The notes beneath the pieces are model-generated. The model saw only the letters and a program-made list of their open reading frames with translations, was not told the origin of the DNA and made no database searches. Shown in pieces: positions 1 to 11,851 of a stretch of 64,000 bases of DNA. The first letter of the stretch is position 1. Each line of letters opens with the position of its first letter. The stretch comes from Brachionus plicatilis. Taxonomy: Eukaryota; Rotifera; Eurotatoria; Ploima; Brachionidae. The stretch spans positions 3,683,222-3,747,221 of the forward strand of contig QEOQ01000508.1 of the NCBI GenBank assembly GCA_010279815.1. The letters are read 5' to 3'. Position numbers and translations under genes: made by a program.

Positions 1-1165
1 TATTTGGCCACATTCTATGAACCATTAATTTATAGCTTAATTATTCTCGCGTGACCTCAAATTTATTCGCATTTTAACTTAACTAACTTATTTTAATTTG
101 TTTATTAAAAAAAGAAAGTTAACAAAAAAATTAAATAATCAAAGGTTTATATCGGAACAACTTTGGAAGTACATCTCTTAAAAAAGTCATTAGTATGGTA
201 AGCTTAACTAAAGAATGAAATAGCAAACAAGAAAGTTGAAGAAATATTCTAACATTATAAAATATTAACAATATATCAATATTAAATTCTCAAGCACTCT
301 AGAGAGCTTATTATTTAAACTGATAAATTAATAAAATTTAAGCAATTTAATTAAAAAAAAATTGGAATTAAAATTTTCTAAACTTTTTTAATAAGATGGG
401 AAAAAATCCAATCTCAAGCAGGATTTTTTTTGGAATATTTTACTAACAAAAATTTGAAATTTGACTTGTTATAGTATAAAATATGTTTTGGCTTTTAAGA
501 AAAATTAGAAAATAGCGCAGATTTTTTTGTTAATTCGAAATTTTGATTTTATTTAATTTTGCTATTTTTCTTTCCAATAATGCTTGTCAAAAAAGTAAAA
601 ATTAAAAATTGAACAAATTCATCAAACTTCGTCAAAAAAATAAGATTTGTGAAGGGATTTGGGATTTTTTTTATTACGTAACATTAAGTAAAATTAAACA
701 TTATAACTTAAATTCTGTTAAGTCGTGGCTAAAGACAATATTTTTTAATAATATAATGACTAATTATAATAAAAACTTTAAGGAATAAATACATTTATTT
801 ATTGTTTACTTAATTTTTATAAAGGACATTATACCTTATTTTATTTGAGGTAATGCAAAGCTTCATATCATTTTAAATTGGAAAATAAAAAAATTTTAAT
901 ATATTTTTTTAATTTTATTTAAATTTTTGCTACATACTGTAATATTCAAATAAATTTCTTTTTCATAAATTAGCTTGTTTTTCCATTAGAAAAGCTATTT
1001 GAGAAAACATTTTTCAAAAGATCTTTTTATTTACATTTAAGAATAATAAAATTCTATTACAATTTAAGTATGAATAACAATGATACATGAATTTTAAATA
1101 AATGTTAAAAAAAAGCTTAACCATAATAATGGAATGCCAGTAAGTATGAGCTAGAATGACAAAGA
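1..1165. other. AT-rich 3' flank of MYRF, no gene seen
   Basis: I see only A/T homopolymer-rich sequence with stops in every frame. It should hold the 3' UTR and polyadenylation region of the minus-strand MYRF gene that ends at 1166. Confidence 0.6.
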
Positions 1166-4100
1166 TTAACAAAGCCTATAAAACCTAAACACATATTCTT
1201 TGAAGAGAACATTTTTCGAATTTAAATTGTAAGACGGCAATGAACAAATGTCAACTGAACTCCCAGTTGATTCCATGAAAATTCGAAATACAAAATCAAT
1301 GTGCAAAAAATAAGTTATAGGCGCATAAAACACATATTTCTTCGAAAAGTTAAATATATCTTTGTAAATGTTGAATGTTGAGTTTAAGCTTTGCTCGTTC
1401 TCTTGTAGAATGCTTGAGTCAAATCTAGTATTGGGACACAATTGACCATTTTTCTGCACATTACAATTTCGCAGTATAAACCCTTGTTTTAAACTAAATA
1501 AAATAAATTAACAAAATTCTTCTTTCTAAAACTTTATTTGACTAAAACTTACAAAAAAGCCAAATTAAATTGAATTTTGGTGTCTACATTTGAACTAATC
1601 GGAATGAAAAAATAATTGACTCCATTTATCTCTTCACAGTACGGAATGGTACAGGCACTGCTGAGAGTTAAATTAACATATATAACTGGATTTTCTGAAA
1701 ACAAAATCACGCTCAAAATTGCATTGCCTAAATTTAAAAATTTTTAATCTATCATTTATTAGAAAAGAAAAAATTTTCTTAAATAAATAATTTTTTTTAC
1801 TGAAAGAGCTCGTTACAGACTTTCAAATAAATAAATTAATAAAATAAAAGTAAATTTACTTAGAACACTTTTGGTGTCCAATTTATTACCGGTTGAATTT
1901 GAAAGGAGACGCGACTCGTATAAATAAACTGCCTTAGCTGTTGCCAACTCTCTATCACTGGTATTGGCAAAATCGCTTTGCACTTTTGGTGCTAATCAAA
2001 ATTAATTTGAAAATTTAATGCATAGACAAGTGTCTTACTTGTTGGATCAAGACAGCAAAATCTGCATTTGGATTTATTACAACTCGGCGACAAGACCGGT
2101 GGTGGCATTAGTTTTGGATAAAAAACTTGAAAAAAACTCAATAAATAATTTTTTCAATTAAAAAAAAATTTTAAAAAATATTAGTTCAAATAGCTCAAAA
2201 TCATTTTTTCATCAATTAAATTTTAATAAATTTATAGGTTTTACCTATTGTCCGAATCCTTAATCGAATGCCAAAATCACAAAAAATAAACCCACAAAAT
2301 TAAAATAAAATTTTAGAATATTTTTAGGACCGAGAAAAAAAACAAATTATTTTTTTTTCTCAATTGTTAGACCTCTAATGTCTCTCTACTGACTACTGAC
2401 TTAAGTTAAAAAATTTTTTTTTTTTCAAAAGACAAAAAATATCAATGAAATTAGTGGAAGGAGAATAATGAAATGTCCCTTGATTCTGGCGATCTGGTCA
2501 AAAATTCTAGTTTGGCAGGGTGACATAATATAGAAAGACAAAATATAGAAAAAAAAATATCAAATTCAAAAATAAAGAATATTATACAAAGAATAAATAG
2601 TCTAATTTATTTTTTTTTCAATTTTTTTCAAATTGTATGTTTAAACAATAATCATAAATTGATGGTAAAAAAATATTTTTTTTTTTTTAAGCTTAATTTG
2701 AAATGAATAACATTAGCTTTTTAATTTAAAGTTTTAGCCAAAGTCTATTTTTTTCTATAATTATAATTTTCTATATTTTTGAAAAAATTTCTACATTTCG
2801 TCTTTCTATATTTTGTCCGCCTCCCTCTAGTTTGCATCAAAAATTGAGGATAAAGAGCTACTGCCCAGCATTGAAGAAAGTGAGACAGCTTTTAAAACTT
2901 TAGAAGCTCGAAATGCATCGAGGATTGATGGAGTTTAAGATAGAAATTTATTTGAAGACAAAAAATTAATTACATTAATTTAAATAATTAAATTTTGCTT
3001 AAATTATTCAGTTTTTAAATTATTTAACGAAAGTTCATCAGAGAATTTTCTTGAAATCACCAAATGAAATCTTTTGTTTCAAATTTTTTTAAAAGATTTT
3101 TAAAAAGATTGAACAAGGGATGGGGGACAAAAATTCTTTAGATAGATTTCGAAGAATGATTAAAACTCAATTTCCTTCTTTTAATTCAAGTAGATTCTAA
3201 GGAATCTACATTAAAATTTCGAAGAAGAAAACTTTTGCTTGATTTCACTTCTGATTAAAAAATATATTTATCTTACATGATTCATTGAATCTAAAGACAC
3301 TGTCATCCAATTGAGGACTGTTTTCGAGCAAGCTAGGCTTTTTGGTGTGATGTAATATTTGTATAACTAGTATACCTATAATTCTAAAAAGCAATGTTTA
3401 GTTTTAAAAATTCATAAAATGTCAATCCATAATACCCAAAAGCAATTATTATCATAGAAAGGGTAATTATAAGCTTAAAAAATTTCTTTTTCATACAACA
3501 TCTATTTTCATGGTAGTCTTTTTCTTTGGTAAAATTTTCATCATATGCCAAGGCTACATTGGCTCTGTTTTTAGTACCTTTAGCATCCTGCTCTGTATTT
3601 TCTATTCTGTTTTCGGTTATTATTTGCTCAATTTTTTCAATTTTTTTGTTCAAATTTTTTGTCTTATCATCAAGGGCGATGACTGCACCAACGCATTCCA
3701 TGTTAATACGATTCTAAAAAATTAAATCATGACAGCTGTCAAAGAGAAGATGCAGCAGAATTGGTGAAAAGGCAAAGTCAAAGTTTGACTTTGACTTGAT
3801 AATTGAATATTAGGTTTTCATTAAAGGACAGAATTTTGAAAAAAATAAATGATATTAAAAATATTGTTTTTTTCGGTAATAAATATAATTTAATTCGAAA
3901 TCAGTCAAATTTTCCTACAAAAAAAAATTCAAAAACAAACAAAGTCCAGACTTAACTTTGACTTTTGACCAACTCTGAGATGCAGTGTGAATTTTGAAAA
4001 CAATTAAAATTTCTTTTAAAAATTTTTTCATATAATTTTCGTTTTGAAAAATTTTAATACTATTGATAAAAAAATGTTGTTTCCAAAATCCAATAAAAAA

Positions 4101-7100
4101 AAAATATAAAAATTATACTTTATTGACATTCAAAAAATTGTTTATTATTTGACCATCTGATAGAACCAAGTCACCTGTTGAAACAACAGCATCGGGTATT
4201 ATTTCCTGCACATGCTGAGCCAATACTCCGTAATCGCTCGATAAACCACTATTCAAATCAGTAAATTCTTTTTTGTAATCATATTTAAAGAGCTTTAGCT
4301 TCGACACATTCTCGAGCGCTCTATTTGTATCAACCTTAAATTTAAAATATTATCTCAAAAATATTTTCTTAAAAGCAAAAAATTTTAATTTTAATTTAAA
4401 CAAAAAAATCTTAAAAAACAAAATTTAAATTTAAATTAAATTGAATCTAGAAATGTACAAAATTTGCTGCATTTAATTAAAAATAAAAATGGTCAAATTC
4501 ATTTTACAATTAGAAAGGCATCGTGAAATTTCATACAAAACTTCCAATACAAAAATTAAAAAATTTTATAACTTTTGTTCTAAAAGTCAAAAACTTGTTC
4601 TATAAATGAAACAAAGTGAAACAACTGTTGTTTCACCTTCTGCAGAAGTCTGCAAAATCTGTGCAAATTCTGCAAAATTGCACCCTATTTAAAAGTATTA
4701 AAAATAAAGCGGAATTTATTTGCACAGATTTTGCAGACTTCTGCAGAAGGTGAAACAACAGTTGTTTCACTTTGTTTCATTTATAGAACAAGTTTTTGAC
4801 TTTTAGAACAAAAGTTATAAAATTTTTTAATTTTTGTATTGGAAGTTTTGTATGAAATTTCACAATGGCAATTAGAAAATAAAATAAAATTTTGTGTTAC
4901 TGGCTTAATATTTTCTTTCACTCGGACATCTGATGGTTGAAGTATATTGCCTGTGAGTTTTAAATTTCCCATAACAGTGAGGGCCTCATCGGGATCAGCC
5001 GTGTTAATGCCCACATTTCCGTAAAAGGAATACTGTTGTTCAGTTGGTTTTATGTCTCTGCCATCGAGCTCATTTTCTTGATTGGGCATGCTGCTTAGCT
5101 TACTCTGGGAAATTTTTCCATCACAGGTGTCGTGCTTAAATTGTCCAGGATTTACAGCCTTAAATTAAAAAACTAGAGCCAATTTTGGCCAAAAATAAGC
5201 TCATTAATTTACTCTGACTATAACTCTTTCGGAAGCAGAGGAGCATAGAGTAAATATCTTTCCAGAATCGGTCACCAGCTGAATTTCGACTATTAGAAGA
5301 AAATATCTTTGGTCCGGATTAGGAATTGTAAGTCCGGCTTTGTTTCTCTTTCGGTTGTTGTTGTTGGTGGTATGGGCAAAATGAAGTCGCATTTTGGTAA
5401 ATTTATTGGTTTGTTCCGGGGTAAATCTGCATTCAATAGGCTCAAAGTCAATTGGTTTTCGGTCCGAATCAGATTGCTTGATTTGAATTTTTTGCAGTGG
5501 AGACTCCTGCTTTATTCCGTAAAGCTGAAGAAGGAATTTGTCGATCTTGTAAAATTGTGAGTCTAATTTTGGTTTACAATAAACTGGAATTTGTTTCATC
5601 ATTGTGTGGGTTGTTATCTGGAAATGGTTTTTCTTTTGGCAAATGAAAGCTTCATCGAATTCGGAATAAAAAAAGCCTTTGTCTGCTTCTACTCGGAATA
5701 AGGGCGAATTACTTAATAAAATTTTATTTAAATTTTTTTTTCTTATATTTTAATTTAGAGTCGTTGAATTTAAAATTTTAAATTATTCAGAAATGGTTTT
5801 TGTCAGCAACTTGACTTGACTAGTAAGTGAAAAATTAAATTTTTTTCTCTGTCTTTTTCACTATCGAAATAAAGAAATTTCAAAAAATGATTCGGAAAAA
5901 ACTTTAAAAATAAAGTTATTTTAATTCAGCTAAGAATAAAGATTCAAAAAACTCAATTTTAAATTTTTGAAAATTAAAAAAAAATTTAACATCATATTAA
6001 AAATTTTGTAAAATCGTGTTCATTTTTTCTATTCTTAATTTGATTTCATATTATGATTTTGTAGCTGGATCAAAAAAATTAACCGAAAATACCTCAAAAA
6101 TAAAACAATTTTATTTTATTTTTGCTTTCTTTTCTGTATTTGCACTTTTTTTATAATGAATCAAAATCAAACAAAAAAATTAATTCCTGTTTTTTGTATT
6201 CATTTTTGTAAAGTTACACTAAAAAATATTGATACTACCGTATTCCCTCGTTCGATTATGCTGCACCACAAACTAAGACACGCTTTTGGACCATGCACCA
6301 GAGTAAATCTCGCCCATTTTAAAACATTTTTGATTAAGAACGCATGGTCAAATAGTATTATCACGTTTTTAGGGCCGCATCAAACTCTGAAATTCCTAAT
6401 TTAATCCGTCATCGAGACTTGAGTTAAAGAAAAATAATAAAAAGAATTTTTTTTTATTATGCATTTGGTGCAGCACCAAAAATTAAGATAATAAAATATA
6501 AGAAAATGAATTTTTTTTTATTTCAATTTTTTTATTAACTAAAATTTGTGGTCTGGTGCGGCATCATTGTTGTAAAATTTTAATAAAAAAAAATTAATGT
6601 TAAAATATCGATTTATCGAGATTTAGAGTTGATAAAATAAAACTAATGAAACAGTTTTTTTTCCTTAATTTTTTGTGCCGCACTAAATGCATAAAAAAAT
6701 ATGATTTTAAGGCAAAAAATAAAAAGATTTTTTTTTTTGCATTTGATGCAGCACCAAGTTTTAAGAAAACAAATAAAAACAAAAATTTTTTCTTAAAGCT
6801 TATTTTTTAGATTTATATTAAAAACAAAAAGTCGTACAATTAAAAATAAATAAAAATAATGGTCGTATGATTAGAATTTGTCAATTGAGTTAATTTTTAA
6901 TCAATTTTCAAAACATAATTAAATAAAAAATTTAAAAAATTGACTGCGTTATTCAATTTTTTTTAGACAATTAATTTTCTAGCATAGAAATAAATTGAAT
7001 TGGAAAAGTGAAGAATGAAAAATTTCAATTCAAGAAGCATGTTTTTTGGTTTTAATCTTCGAACGTAAATTCAAAGAATTTAAGTGACGACTTTAAAATT

Positions 7101-9100
7101 AAAACTAAAATTCTGCTTATTCAAGATAACAAGAATATTGAAAAAAAAACTTAAAGAACTTTACTTTTAAAAATTCCAGATTTTGAACCAATTCATTTAA
7201 AACAATTTGTTAGCCAAATTTCAATGTCTAATAAAACCAAAAAGTTAATAGATACCTTTGACACATTTTCAGAACAGATTTTTAGAAATTATCTTGAATC
7301 TCACATTGATGATTTTGAAATTAAAAAAATTCATATTTCCATGCAAAAAATGGTAGAAATTGACGAATTCAAAAACAGAATTTAATCATAGCTAATTTAA
7401 TGTTATTAAAGCTAATTGATGAATAATATGTAAATTTTTTTAAATTTAGTTTTCTCAGTAAATTAAAAAAATAGTCTTGAAATTAAAAATTATTAGGATT
7501 ATTTTGATCGCAATTTATTTCAGTCTGATTAATAGATTATTGAAAAATTATTAAAATTAATTGACTGTAGATCACAAAAGCGAAAATGATACCATGAATA
7601 TCGAAAAAATTGTTTATTTACTTTTTCTAAATTCTATTCTTTTTTAAGCTTAAAATTTTTTTTGATTTTCGATGAAATAAAATAATTTTTTAACTTGGCA
7701 TTTATTTATTTTTTTCACTTGTCTTTTCAAATATTTTTTAGCATTTTAAAAAGATGATCATCTACAAAAAAAGCTATGAACAAAAACAACAACGAGAAAA
7801 ATTGGCTGGAGTTTTTTTTTAAATTTATTTTATTGAATAATTTCATTTTTTTCTCTCTAACCGAGAGCGAAATTAAAAAAAATTATGATGCTGTAAACAA
7901 AATCCTGAATTATGATGCTTGAAAAAATTTTCTAAAATTAAACACTAGTTTAATTAAATAAAAAAAAATATTTTTTATCTTGAAAATTTTTTAAACTAAT
8001 TCAAATAGAAATGAGAATTTTAATTTTTTAGAGATTGTTCATTCAATAAAAAGGAATAATTCATTCAATATTTTTTCAGTTCCTCTAACAACAAAAATTC
8101 CTGGAGAATTAGAAATTTAAATGAATTTTACTTTTAACTGCGAAATTTTAAAATAAATAAAAAAAAACATACATTTTTTTATAATTTTCACAATAAATAT
8201 CAGCCCAACTATCCCAATTCCAGTACGAAAACGAAATATTCTTCATACATCTTCCTTTGGAACTAATTTTTAGCCCATTAACAATTTGCTCTTGAGACGA
8301 TCGTGTATTGTTCTGTTGATTTAAATAATTTTCAAAGTTATCACCTGTTCTATTAAAATTTGTCTCATTAAAATTGTTTTTACAATTAAGAGAATCATTG
8401 AATATTTTTTCTTCCTTGACATTTAGATGCAGCCCATCAGACTCATCATCTTCTGCACCCATGGTGTCAAAGCTCGAACTGGCACTTTGGTTTGTTTGCT
8501 CATTATAGGCCATTCGTTTTTTAACATCAGGTGAACAACTTCCCACTCTTTTGACTCTGAATAATTAAAAACCAATTAAAAAAAAAAATTTGGTTAAAAT
8601 TTTTTACCTGCTAGAACCGGATAAATTATTGAGCTCGTAAGCATAACTTTGATGAATAGATGAGCAAGAATCTGGCAAATCTTAAAAAAAATATTGAAAT
8701 TGGTACTTTGTGAAGATGTTATGCTTTGTTTGAATAAACTAGCACTTACATGGTGAATCGGTGGAAGTCTGCATCCCTGGTGAAGTCTCAGTACTGTTTG
8801 ATTGGCAATAGCTTAAATTGGAAACAGGACAAAAATGCATAGTCATACTTCGTTTGAGCTCATTGGCAATAACTGAAGGAGATGCGGGAGATTCACATTT
8901 TCTAGGAAAAAATTTTTTTTAATTTTTTTTTATTGAAATGGAAAATATTAAAAATTTTATAAATTTTAAATGCAAGATTACATGTTGTAGTCATCGCTGG
9001 TAAAAAGTGGCCCCATTTGCCCGATATCCAGCAATTCGGACTGATTTTGAAAAGAGTAATCCGAATTAGAGCCGTACGGCACAGTGTAAATTTTATCCAT
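1166..9100 (-). CDS. MYRF: Myelin regulatory factor (MYRF) homolog, 13 exons
   Basis: Membrane-bound transcription factor. In this family an ER-anchored precursor trimerises, cuts itself, and the N-terminal half enters the nucleus. Exons (minus): 9100-8982, 8901-8750, 8680-8608, 8556-8173, 5711-5213, 5158-4901, 4334-4119, 3713-3436, 3383-3277, 2125-2039, 1991-1860, 1727-1553, 1493-1166; all have GT-AG ends and join in frame to 935 residues. The acidic, serine-rich N-terminus is followed by an NDT80-type DNA-binding domain (about 230-409, with the conserved FICQKKNHFQ block). Next comes the intramolecular chaperone/endosialidase domain starting at VGINTADPDEAL, with the Ser485-Lys490 dyad in PSDVRVK. 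A coiled coil (about 575-600), a membrane segment (about 645-669) and a Cys-bearing C-terminal domain ending YVFRFYRLC follow. Vertebrate MYRF is longer, mostly in low-complexity parts. Its introns carry several transposons. The start is the first ATG of the open first exon. Confidence 0.93.
2515..2825. mobile_element. MITE with 9-bp target duplication (MuDR-like size)
   Basis: The ends are inverted repeats sharing the core ATAATATAGAAAG / AAAATATAGAAAG, and the element is bounded by the direct repeat TCTAGTTTG at 2506-2514 and 2826-2834. The 311-bp element has no coding capacity. A 9-bp duplication is typical of Mutator-like elements, but the superfamily is inferred from that length alone. 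It lies in MYRF intron 9. Confidence 0.7.
2831..2937 (+). pseudogene. LINE fragment (linker upstream of reverse transcriptase)
   Basis: One plus frame reads LLPSIEESETAFKTLE then RNASRIDGV. This resembles the 'ai..l...KA.G.DGi' linker that precedes the reverse transcriptase of non-LTR retrotransposons. It begins after a stop and ends at a stop, so it is only a remnant. Removing the 311-bp MITE rejoins it to sequence left of 2515. Confidence 0.4.
3756..3977. mobile_element. Non-autonomous hAT-like element
   Basis: The left end CAGAATTGGTGAAAAGGCAA is matched by the inverted right end CAGAGTTGGTCAAAAGTCAA. Both flanks carry the identical 8-bp direct repeat AGATGCAG (3748-3755 and 3978-3985). 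The 8-bp duplication and CAG-starting ends are hAT hallmarks. The 222 bp carry no ORF. It lies in MYRF intron 7, 43 bp upstream of the exon at 3713-3436. Related AAGTCAAGTC-rich copies occur at 35.6 and 43.9 kb. Confidence 0.82.
4517..4868. mobile_element. Hairpin MITE, near-perfect arms of about 145 bp
   Basis: Arms at about 4523-4668 and 4719-4863 are almost exact reverse complements around a 50-bp loop. The flanks carry the direct repeat CAATTAGAAA (4507-4516 and 4869-4878), consistent with a 9-10 bp target duplication. It sits in MYRF intron 6 and adjoins the exon that ends at 4901. A diverged half-copy is at 41866-41960. Confidence 0.8.
6232..6700. repeat. Dispersed repeat, copy 1 (TGCTGCACCAC family)
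   Basis: Shares ordered blocks with 20654-20953: CTCGTTCGATT then TGCTGCACCAC, AATGCGTCATCGAG-like, TTCTGGTGCGG-like, TCGAGAT(T)TAGAGTTGAT and GCACTAAATGCATAA. A third partial relative is at 33520-33625, sharing TCTCGCCCAT and the spaced GCACCA motifs. No coding potential or terminal inverted repeats seen. It lies in the 2.46-kb MYRF intron 4. Confidence 0.6.
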
Positions 9101-9944
9101 GTGAAAGCTGCTTTTTATTACTCTTTTGAGGAAATTGAGTTGGATTTTTTCTTTTTTAAAAATCTAAAAATTTAAAGGCTTAAAAAAATATAGATTTTTT
9201 TTTTTCAAATAAAAATTATTTGAGCCCAAATTTTCATAATTTCGAATCATTTTTATTTTAAATAAAGGTAAACCATTTTTAAATAAAACATAATAAATTA
9301 AATTTCAAGATTTCGTAAATACGAAAGCCTACCTTTATACCTTAAAAATTAAGTTGGAATCATGAGATTTTTAGATTAAGAAAAGCAGCAAAAACATCTT
9401 TAAAACTTTGGATTTTAGCAGACTTAATTAGAAGAAGAGAAACTAGGTTAACTTGTGAGTATGACCGAAATAACGCTTCGCACACTTTAATCAGTTCTAC
9501 ATTTGAAATTTGCGTTTATCTAAATTTTTGAAAAAATACCTGCCAATGTTTAAATTTGTAACTGGTTTTTTTTTTTTTTTTTTTTTTTTTTTNNNNNNNN
9601 NNNNNNNNNNAGATGACGAAAAATAATTTGAATTTTCTAGACACTCATATAGATTAAAAAAGCAGGAAAAGTCTTTGTTTAAAAAAACATAGGTTACATA
9701 AAAGTGACATTAACGAAAATATAAAACTAAATTAAGAAATTAAAATTTTCTTCAAATGTTTGAATAGTTTTAAAATAGGCTTGAGAACTTTCATTTAGAT
9801 TTTATCTAAATTTTAATGTGGTAAAGTATCAAAATATTAAATGAATATTAGTTTTTATTATAGAATTTTTAAGAACCATTGAAATCTTGAATAAATTTTA
9901 AAATATTCTGCAGAAAATTTTTAATTCCTTCAAAAATTTTGAAG
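9101..9944. other. MYRF upstream region with assembly gap
   Basis: Non-coding flank that should contain the MYRF promoter and 5' UTR. A run of 27 T (9566-9592) leads straight into 18 N at 9593-9610, so the true sequence and length here are unknown. No other feature is evident. Confidence 0.6.
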
Positions 9945-9949
9945 GAACC

Positions 9950-10535
9950 GTGTTGGGAACCGTACAAACGGCCATTGATGCGGCCAAAAATTTTTTAAAC
10001 CGCGAACAAGACCGCCTAGACGGACGGTTATAAAGGCGGACGGCCACTTTGGCGGCCAAAAATTTGGACCGCGAAGTTGGCCGGCCAAAACATAGACGGA
10101 CGGCCAAATGTACGGCAAGCCCTAAAACGGACGGCCACTTTGGCGGCCAAGCCAGCGGCCAAAAATTTGGACCGCGAAGTTGGCCGGCCAAAAAAAGCTA
10201 AATTTTTGAATTATTTCTTGAAAAAGCTAAATTTTTGAATTTATTTTTCTTGATTAGAAGTTAGAGATTTGTATGTAATATTTGAAAATTTTTCGTTTCT
10301 TTTAATTAAAAACTTAAAAGAACATCAAAAATTTTTTCACAGAAATTTTTTACCGCTGATTTTATCTGGCCGCCAAAGTGGCCGTCCGTTTTAAGTTTGG
10401 CCGTACATTTGGCCGTACATTTGGCCGTCCGTCTATGTTTTGGCCGGCCAACTCAGCGGTCCAAATTTTTGGCCGCCGGCCTGGCCGCCTTATTTTGGCC
10501 GCGTTCGGACCGGCCAGGCTTGGCCGCCGCCCAAC
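9950..10535. repeat. GC-rich fold-back element with GGCCG-type internal repeats
   Basis: Arms at about 9950-10190 and 10366-10535 are inverted copies sharing GGACGGCCACTTTGGCGGCC, CGGCCAAATGTACGG and AAGTTGGCCGGCCAAAACAT (AGTT in both arms). Each arm is built from degenerate tandem units of GGCCAAA/GGACGGCC. The outer ends are GTGTTGGG and CCCAACAC, resembling hAT ends, but I find no clean target duplication. The base composition is the opposite of the surrounding AT-rich DNA. ORFs across it are repeat translations, not genes. Confidence 0.75.
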
Positions 10536-11851
10536 ACTATTCAAAATGAATTTTTATTACTTTCAAAATAAAGATAGATCTAAAATATTTTTTTTAGGTT
10601 TAACTTTAAGAAAATTATTTTAAAAAAAATTAACTTATTAATTGACAATTTTAAAAAATGTGAGGATCTAAAATTAATAAATTTTAACCAAAAACTCAAC
10701 CAAAATCAAATCTTTTTGTTTTGCTTAGCAAATTCTTATAAAAATTTAATTCCGTTTTTTAGATAAAAAAGACACTGTTCAAAAGCTCACTATCAAATAT
10801 AACAAATCAATAAAATTTGATTATGTCGAGCTAAAAAATAAATTCCTTAGTTTAATTGTATATGAAATTAATATTTTTTATATATAGAGATTTTTTATAT
10901 ATTTTAATTAATGCATTCTTTTGCAAATAGCAGAATTATCACAATATTTTACTTTTCCCAAAATTTAATTGAAATTTTACGGACAGTTCGTGATATTATT
11001 TATTCATTTTATTTTACATTATCTGATATCAGTTAAGATCATTTTTTGCACTTTCTGCATATAAGCTGTTATCATCTAATTTATTCCCGTCGATCCTGAA
11101 AAAATTTTTTTCATGTCCTTTAACTAATCATTTAATTAATCACAACCAAAGAGGCTGAATTATTATTTTGAAAGATTCTAAGAATTAGGGAAAATCAAAT
11201 TTATCAAGTATAGGTAAACCCAGTAAAGTCGTTTTGCATACCTGTCAACTACTATCACATATTCGATTTAAGCAGCTTTCGATTTCTTTAGGTAGATGAA
11301 ATTCTCAAAAAACCTCATCAACGCAAATTTTCGATATCATGTTGTCCAATTATCTCTTCGCTGAATCTGAAAACGGTGGTCAACAAGATGAATAGCATAT
11401 TATGTCACTTGGGCATCATGTAAAGAAAACTAACTGGCAATGGCCCTCTGTTCAACTCTCACGGGTGTAGATTTTTGGCGATGGATAATGACAATAAAAT
11501 GAAAATCCTCAATCATTATACATTCCTCAATCAGCCACTATCCATGAAAAAGGCGATGTATTAGACCAAAAACCAGATACAGCACAACAAACTCAACAAA
11601 AACACTACAATCATGACAAGTTTGAATCAATTTTCCAAACTTATCAACTCAATAGGCTCTGTATTATTTGAGCCAATATTAAAATAGCATAATTAAATTA
11701 GCAGATAATTTCAATTAGCACATTTAAATAAGCAAGATAAAAATCGCAAGTTCGAAATATTTCCCTGTATTTTTTTTTCACAAAAAAAAATAGCAGAATT
11801 AAAAAAGCAGAAAATAAATAGCAATAAAGTATTTATTATTAATTATATATA
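10536..11851. other. Non-coding, possibly with degenerate retroelement pieces
   Basis: Mostly AT-rich. Between about 11200 and 11670 the composition rises. Short peptide-like stretches appear: minus IEYVIVVDRYAKRLYWVYL and plus QQTQQKHYNHDKFESIFQ. They are reminiscent of the core and C-terminus of gypsy-type integrases, but lie on opposite strands and are broken by stops. I treat this as a weak hint of old retroelement debris. Confidence 0.25.

Noticed and set aside
3384..3435. Read-through of MYRF exon 8 to a stop
   Set aside because: A 52-bp intron here restores the membrane helix and keeps phase with the next exon.
4781..4860. C-terminal extension of the MYRF exon 6 frame past 4901
   Set aside because: It reads into the hairpin MITE; the GTAACA donor at 4900 and the conserved next exon show that splicing occurs before it.
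10362..10623. ORFs in the GC-rich repeat with Arg/Pro/Gly-rich translation
   Set aside because: They simply translate GGCCG-type tandem units on both strands; no start context and no family.
11220..11660. Gypsy integrase gene
   Set aside because: Suggestive peptides lie on opposite strands and are broken by stops; kept only as a weak note.
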